A model generated the notes under the pieces. The model searched no databases. It was given only the letters and a program-made list of their open reading frames with translations, and was not told the origin of the DNA. The position numbers were made by a program, and so were the translations under genes. Shown in pieces: positions 33,750-47,344 of a stretch of 64,000 nt of DNA; positions within the stretch are counted from its first letter, which is position 1; the number at the start of each line of letters is the position of its first letter. Source of the DNA: Saccopteryx bilineata (lineage: Eukaryota; Chordata; Mammalia; Chiroptera; Emballonuridae); assembly GCF_036850765.1 (NCBI RefSeq), contig NC_089495.1, positions 121,543,033 through 121,607,032 of the forward strand, given 5' to 3'.

Positions 33750-36700
33750 TATTTTAGAGCGAGACAGATGACAGACAGGAAGGGAGAAAGATGAGAAGCA
33801 TCAACACATAGCTGTGGCATCTTAGTTGTTCATTTATTGCTTTCTCTCCTTTTTGTTTCTCTGTCTGCATTCCCATCACCCAAAGTCCAATTGTCTTCCA
33901 TCACCTTCTAACTGGTTTTCTTTGTGCCCCTACCCTCCCCCAACCCCTCCCCTCTCCCCCGCCCCACCCCGTAACACCCACACTCTTGTCCATGTCTGTT
34001 TCATTTTTATGTCCCACCTATGTATGGAATCATATAGTTCTTAGTTTTTTCTAATTTACTTATTTCGCTCAGTATAATGTTATCAAGATCCATCCATGTT
34101 GTTGTAAAATGATCCGATGTCATCATTTCTTATGGCTGAGTAGTATTCCATAGTATATATGTACCAAAGCTATTTAATCCACTCGTCACTGATGGACAGT
34201 GGGCTGTTTCCAGATCTTCTCTATTGTGAACACTGCTGCCATAAACATGGTGTGCATTTCTTCTTTTGAAACAGTGATAATGGTGTTCTTGGGGTATATT
34301 TCTAAAAGTGGGATAGCTGGGTCAAAAGGCAGTTCGATTTTTAATTTTTTGAGGAATCTCCATACTGTTTTCCACAGTGGCTACACCAGTCTGCATTCCC
34401 ACCAGCAGTCTAGGAGGGTTCCCTTTTCTCCACATCTTTGCCAGCACTTATTCTGTATTGTTTTGTTGATGAGCGCCATTCTGACTGGTGTGAGGTGATA
34501 TCTCATTGTGGTTTTATTTTGCATTTCTCTAATGATTAGTGATGTTGAGCATTTTTTCATATGCCTATTGGCCATCTGTATGTCCTCTTTGGAGAAATGT
34601 CTATTCATTTCTTTTGCCCATTTTTGATAAGATTGTCTGTCTTTCTGGTATTAAGTTTTACAAGTTCTTTATAAATTTTGGTTATTAACCCCTTATCAGA
34701 CGTATTGTCAAATATGTTCTCCCATTGAGTAGTTTGTCTTTTTATTCTGTTCTTATTGTCTATAGCTGCGCAAAAGATTTTAGTTTGATACAGTCCCATT
34801 TGTTTATCCTGTCTTTTATTTCACTTGCCCGTGGAGATAAATCGGCAAATATATTGCTGCGATAGATGTCAGAGAACTTACTGTCTATGTTTTCTTCTAA
34901 GATGCTAATGGTTTTACGGCTTACATTTAAGTCTTTTACCCATTTTGAGTTTATTTTTGTGCATGGTGTAAGTTGATGGTCTAGTTTCTTTTTTGTTTTG
35001 CAGGTAGCTGTCCTATTTTCCCAACACCACTTGTTGAAGAGGCTGTTTTTACTCCATTGTAAGCTCTTACCTACTTTGTCAAATATCAGTTGTCCATAAA
35101 GGTGTGAATTTATTTCTGGGTTCTCTGTTCTGTTCCATTGATCTATATGGCTGTTCTTATGCCAGTACTAGGCTGTTTTGAGTATAATGGCCTTGTAGTA
35201 TAACTTGATATCCAGAAGTGTGATACCTCCTTCTTCATTCTTCTTTTTCAAGATTGCTGAGGCTATTCGTGTTCTCTTTTGGTTCCATATAAATTTTTGG
35301 AATATATGTTCTATATCTTTGAAGTAAGTCATTGGTATTTTAATTGAAATTGCATTGAATTTATAAATTGCTTTGGGTAATATAGACATTTTAATGATGT
35401 TTATTCTTCCTAACCATGAGCACGGTATATGCTTCTACTTGTTTGTATCTTCCCTGATTTTTTTTATCAATGTTTTATAATTTTCTGAGTACAAGTCTTT
35501 AATCTCCCTGGTTAAATTTATTTCCTAGGTACTTTATTTTTTTGGTTGCAATGGTGAAGAGGATTGCTTCCTTAATTTCTCTTTCTGACAGTTCATTGTT
35601 AGTGTATAAAAATGCCTCTGATTTCTGAGTATTAATTTTTTATCCTGCTACCTTGCTAAATTCATTTATCAGGTCCAGTAGTTTTCTGACTGAGACTTTG
35701 GGGTTATTTATATACAGTATCATATCATCTGCAAATAATGATAGTTTTACTTCTTCTTTTCCAATTCGGATGCCTTTTATTTCTTTTTCTTGTCTGATTG
35801 CTGTGGCTAGGACTTCCAGAACTATGTTGAATAAAGAGTGGTGAAAGGGGGCATACCTGCCTTGTTCCTGAGCTTAAGAGGATTGCTTTTAATTTTTGTC
35901 CATTGAGTATGATGCTGGCTGTGGGTTTGTCATAGATGGCCTTTATCATGTTGAGGTATGTTCCCTGTATTCCCACTTTGTTGAGAGTTTTGATCATGAA
36001 TGGGTGCTGGATTTTATCAAATGCTTTTTCTGCATCTATTGAAATAATCATGTGGTTTTTCTCCTTCTTTTTGTTTATGTGATGAATCACATTGATTGAT
36101 TTGTGAATATTGTACCAGCCTTGCCTCCCAAGAATAAATCCCACTTGATCATGGTGTATGATTTTTTTCATATATTGCTAGATCCGATTTGCTAATATTT
36201 TGTTGAGGATTTTAGCATCTAAATTCACCAGGGATATTGGCCTATAATTTTATTTCTTTGTGTTGTCTTTGCCTGGTTTTGGAATCAGAATTATGCTCAT
36301 CTCATAAAAGGAGCTTGGAAGTCTTCCTTCCTCTTGAATTTTTTGAAATAGCTTGAGAAGAATAGGAATTAGTTCTTCTTTGAATATTTGGTAGAATTCA
36401 CTTGTGAAGCCATCAGGCCCAGGACTTTTCTTTGTTGGGAGTTTTTTGATAACTGTTTCGATCTCATTTGTTGTAATCGGTCTGTTTAGGTTTTCTGATT
36501 CTTCCAGATTGATATTTGAAAGGTTATATGTTTCAAGAAATTTGTCCATTTCATCTAGTTTTTTGGCATACAGTTCTTCATAGTATTTTCTTACAATATT
36601 TTGTATTTCTGTTGTGTCAGTTGTTATTTCTCCACTTTCATTTCTAATTTTATTTATTTGAGTCCTCTCTCTTTTTTTCTTGGTGAGTCTGGTTAAAGGT

Positions 36701-39093
36701 TCATCGATCTTGTTTACCTTTTCAAAGAACTAGCTCTTGGTTTAATTTATCCTCTGTATTGTTTCTTTAGCCTCTATGTCATTTATTTCCGCTCTGATCT
36801 TTATTATTTCCTTCCTTCTACTACCTCTGGGCTTTACTTGCTGTTCTTTTTCTAGTTCTTTTAGATGCAGGGTCAAGTTGTTTATTTGAGCTTTTTCTAG
36901 TTTCTTAAGGTATGCCTGTAATGCTATGGACTTCCCTCTCAGGACTGCTTTTGCTGTGTCCCATAAATTTTGAGTTGATGTATACTCATTATTATTCATT
37001 TCTAGGAATATTTTTATTTCTTCTTTGCTCTCATCATTAACCCATTCATTATTTAATAACATGCTATTTAGTTTCCATGTGTTTGAGTATTTTTCAGTTT
37101 TTCTGTTGTGGTTGATTTCCAGTTTCATGCCCCTGTGATCAGAGAAGGTGCTCGATATGATTTCAATCTTCTTAAATTTGTTCAGACCGATTTTGTGCCC
37201 TAACATGTGGTCTATCCTAGAGAATGTACCATAAGCACTTGAAAAGAATGTATATTCTGCTGCTTTAGGGTGAAAGGTTCTGAAGATCTATTAAATCGAG
37301 TTGATCTAGTGTGTCTTTTAAGTCTGCTGTTTGTTAATTTTCTTTCTTGAGGATCTATCTAGTGATGTTAGTGATGTATTGAAATCCCCTACTATTATAG
37401 TATTGCTGTTGATCTCACCCTTTAAATCCATTAAAGTCTGCTTTATATATTTAGGTGCTCCTATATTAGGTGTGTAGATATTTATAATGGTTATATCTTC
37501 CTGTTGGATTGCTCCTTTTATCATTATGTAATGACCGTCTTTATCTCTTACCTTTGTGTTAAAGTCCATTTTGTCTGATATAAGTATTGCTAACCAGCCT
37601 TTTTTTCATTTCCATTTGCTTGAAATATTTTTTCCATCCTTTTATCTTCAGTCTATGTGCATCTTTTTTTTTTGCATCTTTTAAGGTGTGTCTCTTGTAG
37701 ACAGCATATGTGTGAGTCCTGTTTTCTTATCCACACAGCTACCCTATGTCTTTTGATTGAATTATTTAATTCATTTACATTTAAGGTTATTATTGATATG
37801 TAGTTGTTTATTGTCATTTTATTCTTTAAAATTGTATTCCTCTTTTGCTATATTCTTTTCCCCCTTTGATCTGTTTACAACTGGCCCCTTAGCATTTCTT
37901 GCAGCCTTGGTTTGGTTGCAGTGAAATCCTTGAGTTTGTTTGTTTTTTTTTTTGTCTGGAAAGCTTTTCATTTCTCCTTCAATTTTAAACAATAGCCTTG
38001 CTGGATAAAGTAGTCTTGGTTGTAGGCTCTTGTTCTGCATTACTTGAATATTTCTTGCCATTCCCTTCTGGCCTCAAGTGCTTTTGTTGAGAAGTCGGAA
38101 GTCATCCTTATGGGGGCTCCTTTGTAGGTGATAGTCTTTTTTTCTCTAGCAGCTTTTAATATTTTCTCTTTATCACTTAGCTTTGGTATTTTAATTATGA
38201 TGTATCTTGGTGTTGATTTCTTTGGGTTTCTCTTTAATGGAGTTCTCTGTGCTTCTTGAACTTGTGAGACATTTTCCTGCCTTAATTGAGGGAAGTTTTC
38301 AGCTATGATATGTTTGAACAAAGTCTCTATCCCTTGTTGTTTCTCTTTTTCTCTAGGAACCCCTATGATGCAGATGTTATTTCTCTTCATGTTGTCACAG
38401 AGCTCTCTTAGAGTTTCCTCAGACTTTTTGAGTATCTTTTTCTTTTTTCTGCTCTGCTTCTGTGCCTTCATTTATCTTGTCCTGTAACTTGCTGATTCGA
38501 TTCTCAGCTTAATCCATCCTGCTTTTAATTCCTTCCATTGTGTTCTTCATGTCTGATATTATATTTGTCATTTTTGACTGATTCTTTTTTATTATTTCAA
38601 TGTCCTTTTTTATTTGCTATCTCTTTATTTAGGTGTTTGTAATGACCATCTATTGTTGTTCTAAGATCTTTGAGCATCCTAATAATCATTATTTTAAACT
38701 CTGCATCTGGTAATTTGTTTATATCTGACTTATTCAGGTCCTTTTCTGGAGATTTCTCTTGATTCATTTGTGTTGCATTTCTCTGCCTTCTCATTTTGTC
38801 TGTGTAAAAGAAGGTTTTGGCCACTGGAGTCCACTGGGTGTGTCCTCTGTGTTCCCTAGGTGTGGTCTCGATTGCTTTCTCATATGTGCCTTGACCAGGG
38901 GACTCCAGCCGAGCCAGCAACCCTGTGCTTAAGCCAGAAACCTTAGGCTCAAGCCAGTGCCTAGGGGGTTATGTCTACGATACCATGTTCAAGCCAGCAA
39001 CCCCATGCTCAAGCTGGTGACCTTGGGGTTTTGAACATAGATCCTCAGTGTCCCAGGTTGATGCTCTATCCACTGCATCACCACCTGGTCAGG
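33750..39093 (-). repeat. tRNA-derived SINE, family B, split by a 5-kb L1
   Basis: The tail side lies at 33750-33846 (gagatgagaagcatcaac ... attgctttctc) and the head side at 38882-39093 (atatgtgccttgaccagg ... catcaccacctggtcagg). Joining them restores a normal SINE. The sequence attgctttctc appears at both breakpoints. Confidence 0.92.
33847..38870 (-). mobile_element. Nearly complete L1 retrotransposon, antisense, inactivated
   Basis: About 5.0 kb with the 11-bp TSD attgctttctc (33836-33846, 38871-38881). On the minus strand it has about 76 bp of 5' UTR, ORF1 starting at 38794 (MRRQRNATQMNQEKSPEKD) with the RNA-binding middle near 38040-38471, and ORF2 with an endonuclease part near 37318-37569. 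Reverse transcriptase follows, including the block DGFTSEFYQ near 36250-36549 and the region 35725-36171, then the C-terminal zinc-knuckle part near 34381-34608 and a G-rich 3' UTR. Both reading frames are broken by several stops and frameshifts, so it cannot move. It is 5'-truncated within the 5' UTR. Confidence 0.94.
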
Positions 39094-39108
39094 CCAATAT
39101 TTTATTTT

Positions 39109-39319
39109 ATTTTAAAAAATTTTCCCATTGATTTGAGAGAGAGAGAGGAAGGGAAGGAGGGAAGAAGGGTAAGAAATATATAGAGAAAAGCATGAACTCA
39201 TTGTTTGTTTCAGTTGTGTACTCATTGATTGCTTCCCATATGTGCACTAAGTGGGGGTCAAACCTGTTACCTATGGGGCACCAGGTCAACACTTTATCCA
39301 CTGAGCAACCCAGCCAGGG
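39109..39319 (-). repeat. tRNA-derived SINE, inserted beside the previous SINE
   Basis: Antisense: gatttgagagagagagagg, tgattgcttcccatatgtgc, and head complement ccactgagcaacccagccagg. The TSD ccaatattttatttt is exact over 15 bp (39094-39108, 39320-39334). Confidence 0.9.
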
Positions 39320-39469
39320 CCAATATTTTATTTTTTAAAAATTCTCATGTTGGTTGGTTTGCTAACTTACAATCCTCCACTGCATTAATTCCCTGAGGAA
39401 GAAGTAATAAATAACTATCCGAACCCCTGTCTGTTTTCTGCCTAATAAGGAACATGCCTTCTTAAAACC

Positions 39470-42400
39470 GCAGGGCTGCCTGTAACTAAGACTCTCATAT
39501 CCAAAATATGTAAAGGATTTGTACAAACCAACTAGAAAATAAAAGACACCCAACGAAAAATGGGCTAAATATTTGACCAGGCACTTCACAAAATAAGACA
39601 TCCAAATTGCCAAAAAGCATCTGAACAGGTGAGGTGTCTCATATCATTAATCATCAGGAAAACGTCAACCAAAACCACAAAAAGATATTACTGCACAACC
39701 ATTAGAATAACAAAATTATAGGCAGACAAAGACATGGAACTGTCAGACACTCAGACTGTAAGCTGGTACAAGCCACTTTGGAAAACTTCAGTAGCAGATC
39801 CTGAAGCTCGATATCCATCTACCATAAAACTCAGCAACTTTATTCCTAGGAGTACATACATCCAAAAGAAATGAAATGCCTAAGTTGATCAAAAGACAAG
39901 GACGATAAAATACAACACAATTTTATGTTTAAGACTCTCAACAAAATGGGTATAGAAGGAAAATATCTCAACATGATAAAGGCCATATATGATAAACCAT
40001 CAGCCAACATCATATTAAACGGCATAAAACTGAGGACTTTCTACCTTAAATCAGGAACAAGACAGGGTTGTCCACTCTCTCCACTCTTATTCAACGTGGT
40101 GCTAGAAGTTCTGGCCCAGAGCAATCAGACAAGACAAAGAAATAAAAGGCATCCATATCGGAAAAGAAGAAGTAAAGATATCACTTTTTGCTGATGATAC
40201 GATCCTATACATCGAAAACCCGAAGGACTCCACAAAAAGATTATTAGAAACAATAAACCAATACAGTAAGGTCCCAGGATACAAAATTAACATACAAAAG
40301 TCCATAGCCTTTCTATATGCCAACAATGAAATATTAGAAAACGAACTCAAAAAAATAATCCCCTTTACGATTGCAACAAAAAAAATAAAATACCTAGGAA
40401 TAAACATAACAAAGAATGTAAAGGACCTTTATAATGAAAATTACAAAGCATTGTTAAGGGAAATCGAAAAAGATACAATGAGATGGAAAAATATTCCTTG
40501 TTCTTGGATAGGAAGAATAAATATAATCAAAATGGCCATATTACCCAAAGCAATATACAAATTTAATGCAATTCCCATCAAAATTCCTATGAGATTTTTT
40601 AAAGAAATGGAACAAAAAATCATCAGATTTATATGGAACTATAAAAAACCCCGAATAGCCAAAAACAATCCTAAGGAAAAAGAATGAAGCTGGGGGCATT
40701 ACAATACCTGACTTTAAACTATATTATCGGGCCACGATAATCAAAACAGCATGGTATTGGCAGAAAAATAGACACTCAGACCAATGGAACAGAATAGAAA
40801 GCCCAGAAATAAAACCACATATATATGGTCAAATAATCTTTGATAAAGGGGCCAACAACACACAATGGAGAAAAGAAAGCCTCTTCAACAAATGGTGTTG
40901 GGAAAACTGGAAAGCCACATGCAAAAGAATGAAACTCGACTACAGCCTGTCCCCGTGTACTAAAATTAATTCAAAATGGATCAAAGATCTAAATATAAGA
41001 CCTGAAACAATAAAGTACATAGAAGAAGACATAGGTACTAAAATCATGGACCTAGGTTTTAAAGAACATTTTATGAACTTGACTCCAATGGCAAGAGAAG
41101 TGAAGGCAAAGATAAATGAATGGGACTACATCAGAATAAAAAGTTTTTGCTCAGCAAGAGAAACTGATATCAAAATAAACAGACAGCCAACTAAATGGGA
41201 AATGATATTTTCAAACAACAGCTCAGATAAGGGCCTAATATCCAAAATTTACAAAGAACTCATAAAACTCAACAACAAACAAACAAACAATCCAATAAAA
41301 AAATGGGAAGAGGACATGAACAGACACTTCTCCCAGGAAGAGATACAAATGGCCAACAGATATATGAAAAGATGCTCAGCTTCATTAGTTATTAGAGAAA
41401 TGCAAATCAAAACTACAATGAGATACCACCTCACCCCTGTTAGATTAGCTATTATCAACAAGACGGGTAATAGCAAATGTTGGAGAGGCTGCGGAGAAAA
41501 GGGAACTCTCATCCACTGTTGGTGGGACTGTAAAGTAGTACAACCATTATGGAGGAAAGTATGGTGGTTCCTCAAAAAACTGCAAATAGAACTACCTTAT
41601 GACCCAGCAATCCCTCTACTGGGTATATACCCCAAAACCTCAGAAACATTGATACGTAAAGACACATGTAGCCCCATGTTCATTGCAGCACTGTTCACAG
41701 TGGCCAAGACATGGAAACAACCAAAAAGCCCTTCAATAGAAGACTGGATAAAGAAGATGTGGCACATATACACTATGGAATACTACTCAGCCATAAGAAA
41801 TGATGACATCAGATCATTTACAGCAAAATGGTGGGATCTTGATAATATTATACGGAGTGAAATAAGTAAATCAGAAAAAAACAAGAACTACATGATTCCA
41901 TACATTGGTGGAACATAAAAACGAGACTAAGAGACATGGACAAGAGTGTGGTGGTTACCAGGGGTGGGGGGAGGGAGGACATGGGAGGGAGGGAGGGAGA
42001 GAATTAGGGGGAGGGGGAGGGGCACAGAGAACTAGGTAGAGGGTGGCGGAGGACAATCTGACTTTGGGCGAGGGGTATGCAACATAATTTAATGACAAAA
42101 TAACCTAGACATGTTTTCTTTGAATATATGTACCTTGATTTATTAATGTCATCCCATTACCATTAATAAAAATTTATTTAAAAAAAAAAAGACAAGGACA
42201 AGAATGTTTAGAGCATCTTTATTTATAATACTCCCAAACTGGAAACAAACTAAATGACCAAAAGACAGCAAAATGAGAAATAAAAAAAGCTATGGTACAT
42301 TTACACAATGGAATAATACTAAGCCCTAAAAAAGAAGGAAATCTTACCTTTTGTGACAGCACAGATGGACCAAGCAAGCATTATGCTAAGTATAATAATA

Positions 42401-42785
42401 AGTCAGTCAGAGAAAGACAAGCACCATATGATGTCACTTGTATGTGGAATCTAATGAATAAAATGAACTAACAAGCCGAATAGAGAAAGATTCATAGAGA
42501 GCATGCTGACAGTTTGGAGGGGGGCTGTGGGAGGGTGGGAATGGAGGGATTGAGCAAAAAAGGAAAAGAAGAAAAAACTCAAGGACATGGACAACAGTGT
42601 GGTGACTGTCAGGGGGAGGGGGAGAATGGGAAGGTGGAGGAGGGTATGGGGGTATGGATGGTGATAGAAGGAGACCTGACTTGGGGTGGTAAACACACAA
42701 TACAGTGTACAGATGATGTGTGTGGAACTACACTGAAACCTATATAATTTTGTTAACCAGTGTCACCCCAATAAATTCAATAAAA
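39470..42785 (+). mobile_element. Old L1 3' end, split by a younger L1
   Basis: Left part 39470-39903 (ORF2 C-terminal remnant, e.g. ccaaaatatgtaaaggattt) and right part 42187-42785 (catggaataatacta-like region, G-rich 3' UTR, and end ccagtgtcaccccaataaat). The coding potential is destroyed. It is interrupted at 39903/42187. Confidence 0.8.
39904..42186 (+). mobile_element. Young 5'-truncated L1 (ORF2 3' half), sense
   Basis: 2.28 kb with the exact 13-bp TSD aaaagacaaggac (39891-39903, 42187-42199) and a terminal poly(A). It encodes the RT finger-palm region from about 39925 ([20 protein letters not shown] at about 40050-40110), then after frameshifts a 329-codon open C-terminal part (40929-41918) that ends in the typical YMIPYIGGT. 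Frameshifts near 40190 and 40687 prevent a full ORF2. It is remarkably well kept compared with the host L1. Confidence 0.94.
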
Positions 42786-43690
42786 AGGAAAAATTAAAGA
42801 GAAGTAAGCTGCTGTTACAGGCACACAATGGCACACCGTGCAGCAATGAAAAGGAGTGACCTACTCCAACGTGGATGAAACTTACAGACTGATGCTGAGC
42901 AAAAGAAGGCAGACACAGAAAAGACATGCTGCATGACTCCACTTACATAAAGAACAAACACAGCTCAAATCTATCATGCAGGAGTCAGGCAGAAGTGGGG
43001 GTCGTGGGCTGGTGTTACTGCTGGGGAGGGGCAAAAGAGCACTTCTGGGATCCTGATCCGGACGGTGGTTACACAGATAGTGCTGTGTCAGCTGAGTTAA
43101 GCTGAGAACTATGATTCTCAGAATGCCCAATTAGAATTGAGAACTGGCCAAAAAAAGAACTTGCTTGAGGTTTGCAAGATGGGTTCAAGTAGCAGCCACT
43201 GCTGTCTGGAGGTCTTAGAAATCCTGTGGAGTGAGGTCCAGACGGCTGCTTGGAGGTCCCAGCCCACCTCGCTCCCCTGCTAGTCTTTCTCACAAACTAA
43301 GAGGGCCAGCCAGGTCCAACAGCAGAAACCTGGCCACCCAGAGGCAGCAGCTTCCCACAGAGCGCTTTGTCGGCCCACTTTGGCAGAGGACATGCTTGGT
43401 TTCTCAGATTACCCTGTCCGTCTGGCTTGCCTTCATGCCAGTGCTTCAGGCAAACTGGTCAGTTCTCCTGTCTGACCTCTAACGCCCCTCTGGACCTTCA
43501 CTTCCCCCAACTCCTCCCACAATTGTATAAGGTCTAATTTCTACAATATATTCCTTACTCCTAGAATTTCATAGTAGCTGCAGGAAACCCTGTCAGGCAC
43601 GTACAGATGTTTATACATATAAAAATTCAAGCTGTACACTTAAAATTTGTATACTTTAAGAACATATGTTATACTACCATTTTAAAAAAA
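42786..43690 (+). repeat. Very old L1M fragment with an internal foreign segment
   Basis: 42800-43080 reads as an ancient L1 (gcagcaatgaaaaggagtga, gatgctgagcaaaagaaggc) and 43600-43690 as its 3' end (ctgtacacttaaaatttgta). The 500 bp between (about 43090-43595) does not look like L1 and may be an LTR-type or other insertion. Confidence 0.55.
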
Positions 43691-43699
43691 CAGTAAAAA

Positions 43700-46203
43700 A
43701 ATAAAAACTACCCTCCAAAGATCATCTTTTCAGTGTCCTGAGCGAGCAGTGATCTGAAGGTCCTCCGGTAGACACATGAATGGAAGCCAGGCTGTGCCTC
43801 ACGTCCCGAAACAGCTGCCTGGCATCAGACTGGGAAGACATCTGGAAGCTTGAGGGGTGTGGCACTGACCAGAGCCAGGGTGGTGCGTTCTATAAATAGC
43901 ACAGAGGACACATGCTCCCTGCCAGGCTTTCAATTCCCTGCAACCAAGTTCTACAGTCCAGAGTAAATTTTCCTTTTGAAGGCAGACTCAACAAATTCAA
44001 TGTATACCAGAAAGCAAGTGAGTTCAGGTTCTCTAAATGAGCAGAAAGGGCCATGTGGGGATAGGAAGACACGGGGCACAAAGCCAGCCTATGGCATTTG
44101 GAATCTGCAATCCAGTGGTGAAAGAGTAGTTTCAGGCGCTGACAGTCCTCTGCACTGGGCACCAACTAAAGAACGGGATGGTACCTGTACATTCCCCAGG
44201 GTGCTGTTTTCCAGACAGAAGACCAACATACCTTCTCTGCCGCTTTGTACGTCACTCAGCAAATGACTTACTGAGTGTGTAGTGTATGTCAGGCCCGTGG
44301 ATGGCATCAAATTTGCATTGGTGAAAGAGAACACAGTGCCTGCCCTTCATTGGGGTGTGCACTATCTGGTGAAGAATATAGGCAATAAACAAGTGAGCAA
44401 ACATGCATATAATTATAAAACATGAGGGTCAAGAAGGTAATGCACAGGCTATAGTGACTTAGAATAACAGGTGGAGCCTACAATAAGGTGTTCACGGAAG
44501 CTTTTCTGAGAAGGTCACCTAAAGCAGAGGTATGAAGGACCAGAGGAAAGAACAGCATTTGCTCAGTCTTTAACCTTTTGCAGCTTTCTTCTCAACGTCA
44601 CCTTCCTTCCTCCGTAAAGAGTGTGGTGACATCACAGTTCCTCCATACGGCATAGGTGGCACTTCCTGCTTCTTCATGTACTTTCACACACAGGAGCCTA
44701 CCTCACATCATTCTGAGTGTCAAAGGCAAATACTAATGTCCCCTCAACAGACGAGCAGTGCAGGAGCTGAGAGACAAAATAACTTATTCCAAGTTGCACA
44801 TGCTACTGATACCAGGTTAAATGGTTAAATCCTCTCCATCACCCTCTTTGTTCCCTTACACCATTGCTTTGACATAGCCAAAGAACTGCTCCCTAACTCT
44901 TCCACCACAAGTCCTTCCAAGTATCCAGCAATTCTTCACAAATATTTTTTAACTAAAGCTGATGATGAATACCCACGCAGTTAAGACCTATGGGAAAATT
45001 CCTCAAAGGAAAAGCTGTAAGCTCTGCCTGCAACACCAGTGTCAAAATGTTCAGAGCTAAGATGTGACAAATTACACAAAACAAGCCAAAATCCCTGAAA
45101 ACTTCCAAGATGTTAGACCCCTGGCAGGATGATGGGTCAGTCCACCCTCCCCCACCTGCCCACTACAAATGTGCATGATGTTCAGTTGTGCTGAGGTCAC
45201 TAGACAATAACCGAGTACAGCACTTCTTCCACCCACTTTATCACAGATGTTCACTTAACGCTGACCATGCCCCACACTTTTCTTCATTCCCTTACACCTT
45301 TCATGAATCTTCATTTCTGTTCCTGGGGGGGCAAATGAGGCTCAGAGCTGTTCCATACTGCTTTTCTGTGGCCTGCCATTCCCCTACGGGACTCAGAAGA
45401 TTCCTGTCCAGAGACTCCATCATTGAGAAGTGAACAAATGCTCTAACGTGTCCTGTCCGCACACTGTTATCCTCAAGAGTAGAGAGGGAGCTTTCCTCTC
45501 AGCAGGTACTTGACAGCAGCTACTGGAGAGGGTCTTGAGCACTCAAGCACTTCCCCATTTTGTTTTTCTGAAAGAAAGTTTCCAGGGCTTGGAGGGGATC
45601 ACAAAGAGCCCCTGGATCATGAAGGCTCTCAGACCCCATAGCTGCTTCTTCCCAGAAGACAAGGGGCTCCCCTGAAAAGGTAGAAATCAAAGAGGGAAAG
45701 CAAGGGCAAGCTGGGCTTCAAATGCCACCCAAACCAGTCCTTGACATGCATAAGCTTCAGGCGATCCTCAGTTTATGGAACACATACTTTTATGATGGGA
45801 AAAAACTACATGTGCTTTCTATATGCCACTTTTGGGATGTGTGAGCTAAGAAAGGGAGCAAAAGGAAAACCACACCTTAGTATACTCTTGAGATTAGCTA
45901 TTCGTTCATTGGAATCATCACGAAACATGAAAAAAATACACCCGTGTTCAGGCCATACCCCACATCAATCACATCAGAACATCTGCGGTATCACGGGGTG
46001 GACGCGAGCTACTCCCCTTGCCATAACTCCCATGCGCTGGTGCAGCTGAGAGGATGGTAGGAGCGGTGGTGAGTCTGGGATGCAGCTCACAGCTGGCTGG
46101 AAGTCAGAGGTGTATCCACCTTCAAATCGGCCTTCTCCCCTACATGTGTCAACCACCTATTTGGCAAATCCCGAATATCCCCAATCGCAAAACAGCAGTA
46201 ACA
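43700..46203. other. 5' intron of MICAL3, mostly unique, with MIR-like remnants
   Basis: MIR-like cores are suspected at about 44690-44830 (ctgagagacaaaataacttattccaagttgc-like segment) and about 45230-45420 (caaatgaggctcagag). Nothing else was recognised. Confidence 0.45.
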
Positions 46204-46405
46204 GCCCTGGCCAGGTGGCTCTGTAGATAGTGTCATTCCAACACGCCGGGGTTATGGGTTCAACCCCTGGTCAGGGCATGTACCAGAAGCAACCAGTGAG
46301 TGCATGAGTGCACAACTAAATGAAACAACTAAGTAGAACAACGAGTTAATGTTTCCTCCCACACCAAAATCAATGGAAAAATTAAAACAAACAAACAAAC
46401 AAAAC
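46204..46405 (+). repeat. Short tRNA-derived SINE (Ves-like)
   Basis: Head gccctggccaggtggctctg, B-box-like gggttcaacccctgg, ggcatgtaccagaagcaacc, and tail ending aaaatcaatggaaaaatt followed by (AAAC)n. The flank aaaacag occurs on both sides. Confidence 0.85.
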
Positions 46406-47344
46406 AGAAGGAGAACTGCTCAACAAAAAAACTGAGTCATGCTCCACAGAGCTCAGTTACCCACGTACCTAATCTCTGAGAGGCTGTGTTTTGTTCAGGA
46501 AAATGTAAGCCAGCTGTCATGTTATGTCTCTTGGGGGTGAAGCTGCACCACATCTAAGACAGCCCAGTGATTGCACGTTTGCAGGGAAGGGCAGAATTAA
46601 GTGGGTGAGAGAAGATGGACACGAGTGACTGCGGCTGCCAGGTCAGCTTCAGTTTCCTTTTGCTTAGCAAAACAGAGTCCTGGTGCTCTGAGAAGGGTAG
46701 GTAAACACAGCCCTGCCCTTCGAGGACAGCTCTGTGGGATGGGAGAGGTATGTCCAGTACAGTCCTCTGTCCCAGCAATGGGACCTCCGTCAGACACACT
46801 CGCCTCCTCCACTTTCCAGAGTGGTATGACTTTTTTTGGTCAAGCTTTTTGGAAATGGTCATTATGGTCAGGGCTTGATCATGGGTTGGAAGAAAAAGGG
46901 TAGGTTGAAAAAGAATGTGTCCTGACATGAGTTTTTGGACCTTTGGCCATAGTCATATGTAAAATCTAGGGAGAAAAGCTTTCAGGTGCACAGACCTCGC
47001 AGAGTCTGAAGACAGTCACTCCTGGCAAAGAGCACCCCATGTCCATGCTCTCCTCACTGGGCTCCCTGCTGGCCCCCCACAAGGCTGCCCAGGGGTCTGC
47101 ATAGAGACAGACAAGTGTCAGGGACACTGCTGGTCAGTGCAAGGAGAAGCCCAACAGTGGGTTCCCAGGCAGCGCTGGAGGGCTCCAGTCTGGAAGCTCT
47201 GCCCCGTGGAGCTCAGCACAGGTGCGGCCAGGCCAGCTCTGCTGGGTCACAGTGGCACAGAGCAGGCCCAGCACGGTCCCATTGGAGAGCAAACTTCACG
47301 AAGCCCACGCAAGAGGAAAATTCACCAGTAACTTTATTTTTGCA

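Noticed and set aside
40929..41918. 329-codon frame as a possible host gene
   Set aside because: It is the C-terminal part of L1 ORF2, ending at the usual L1 stop and followed by the L1 3' UTR and poly(A).
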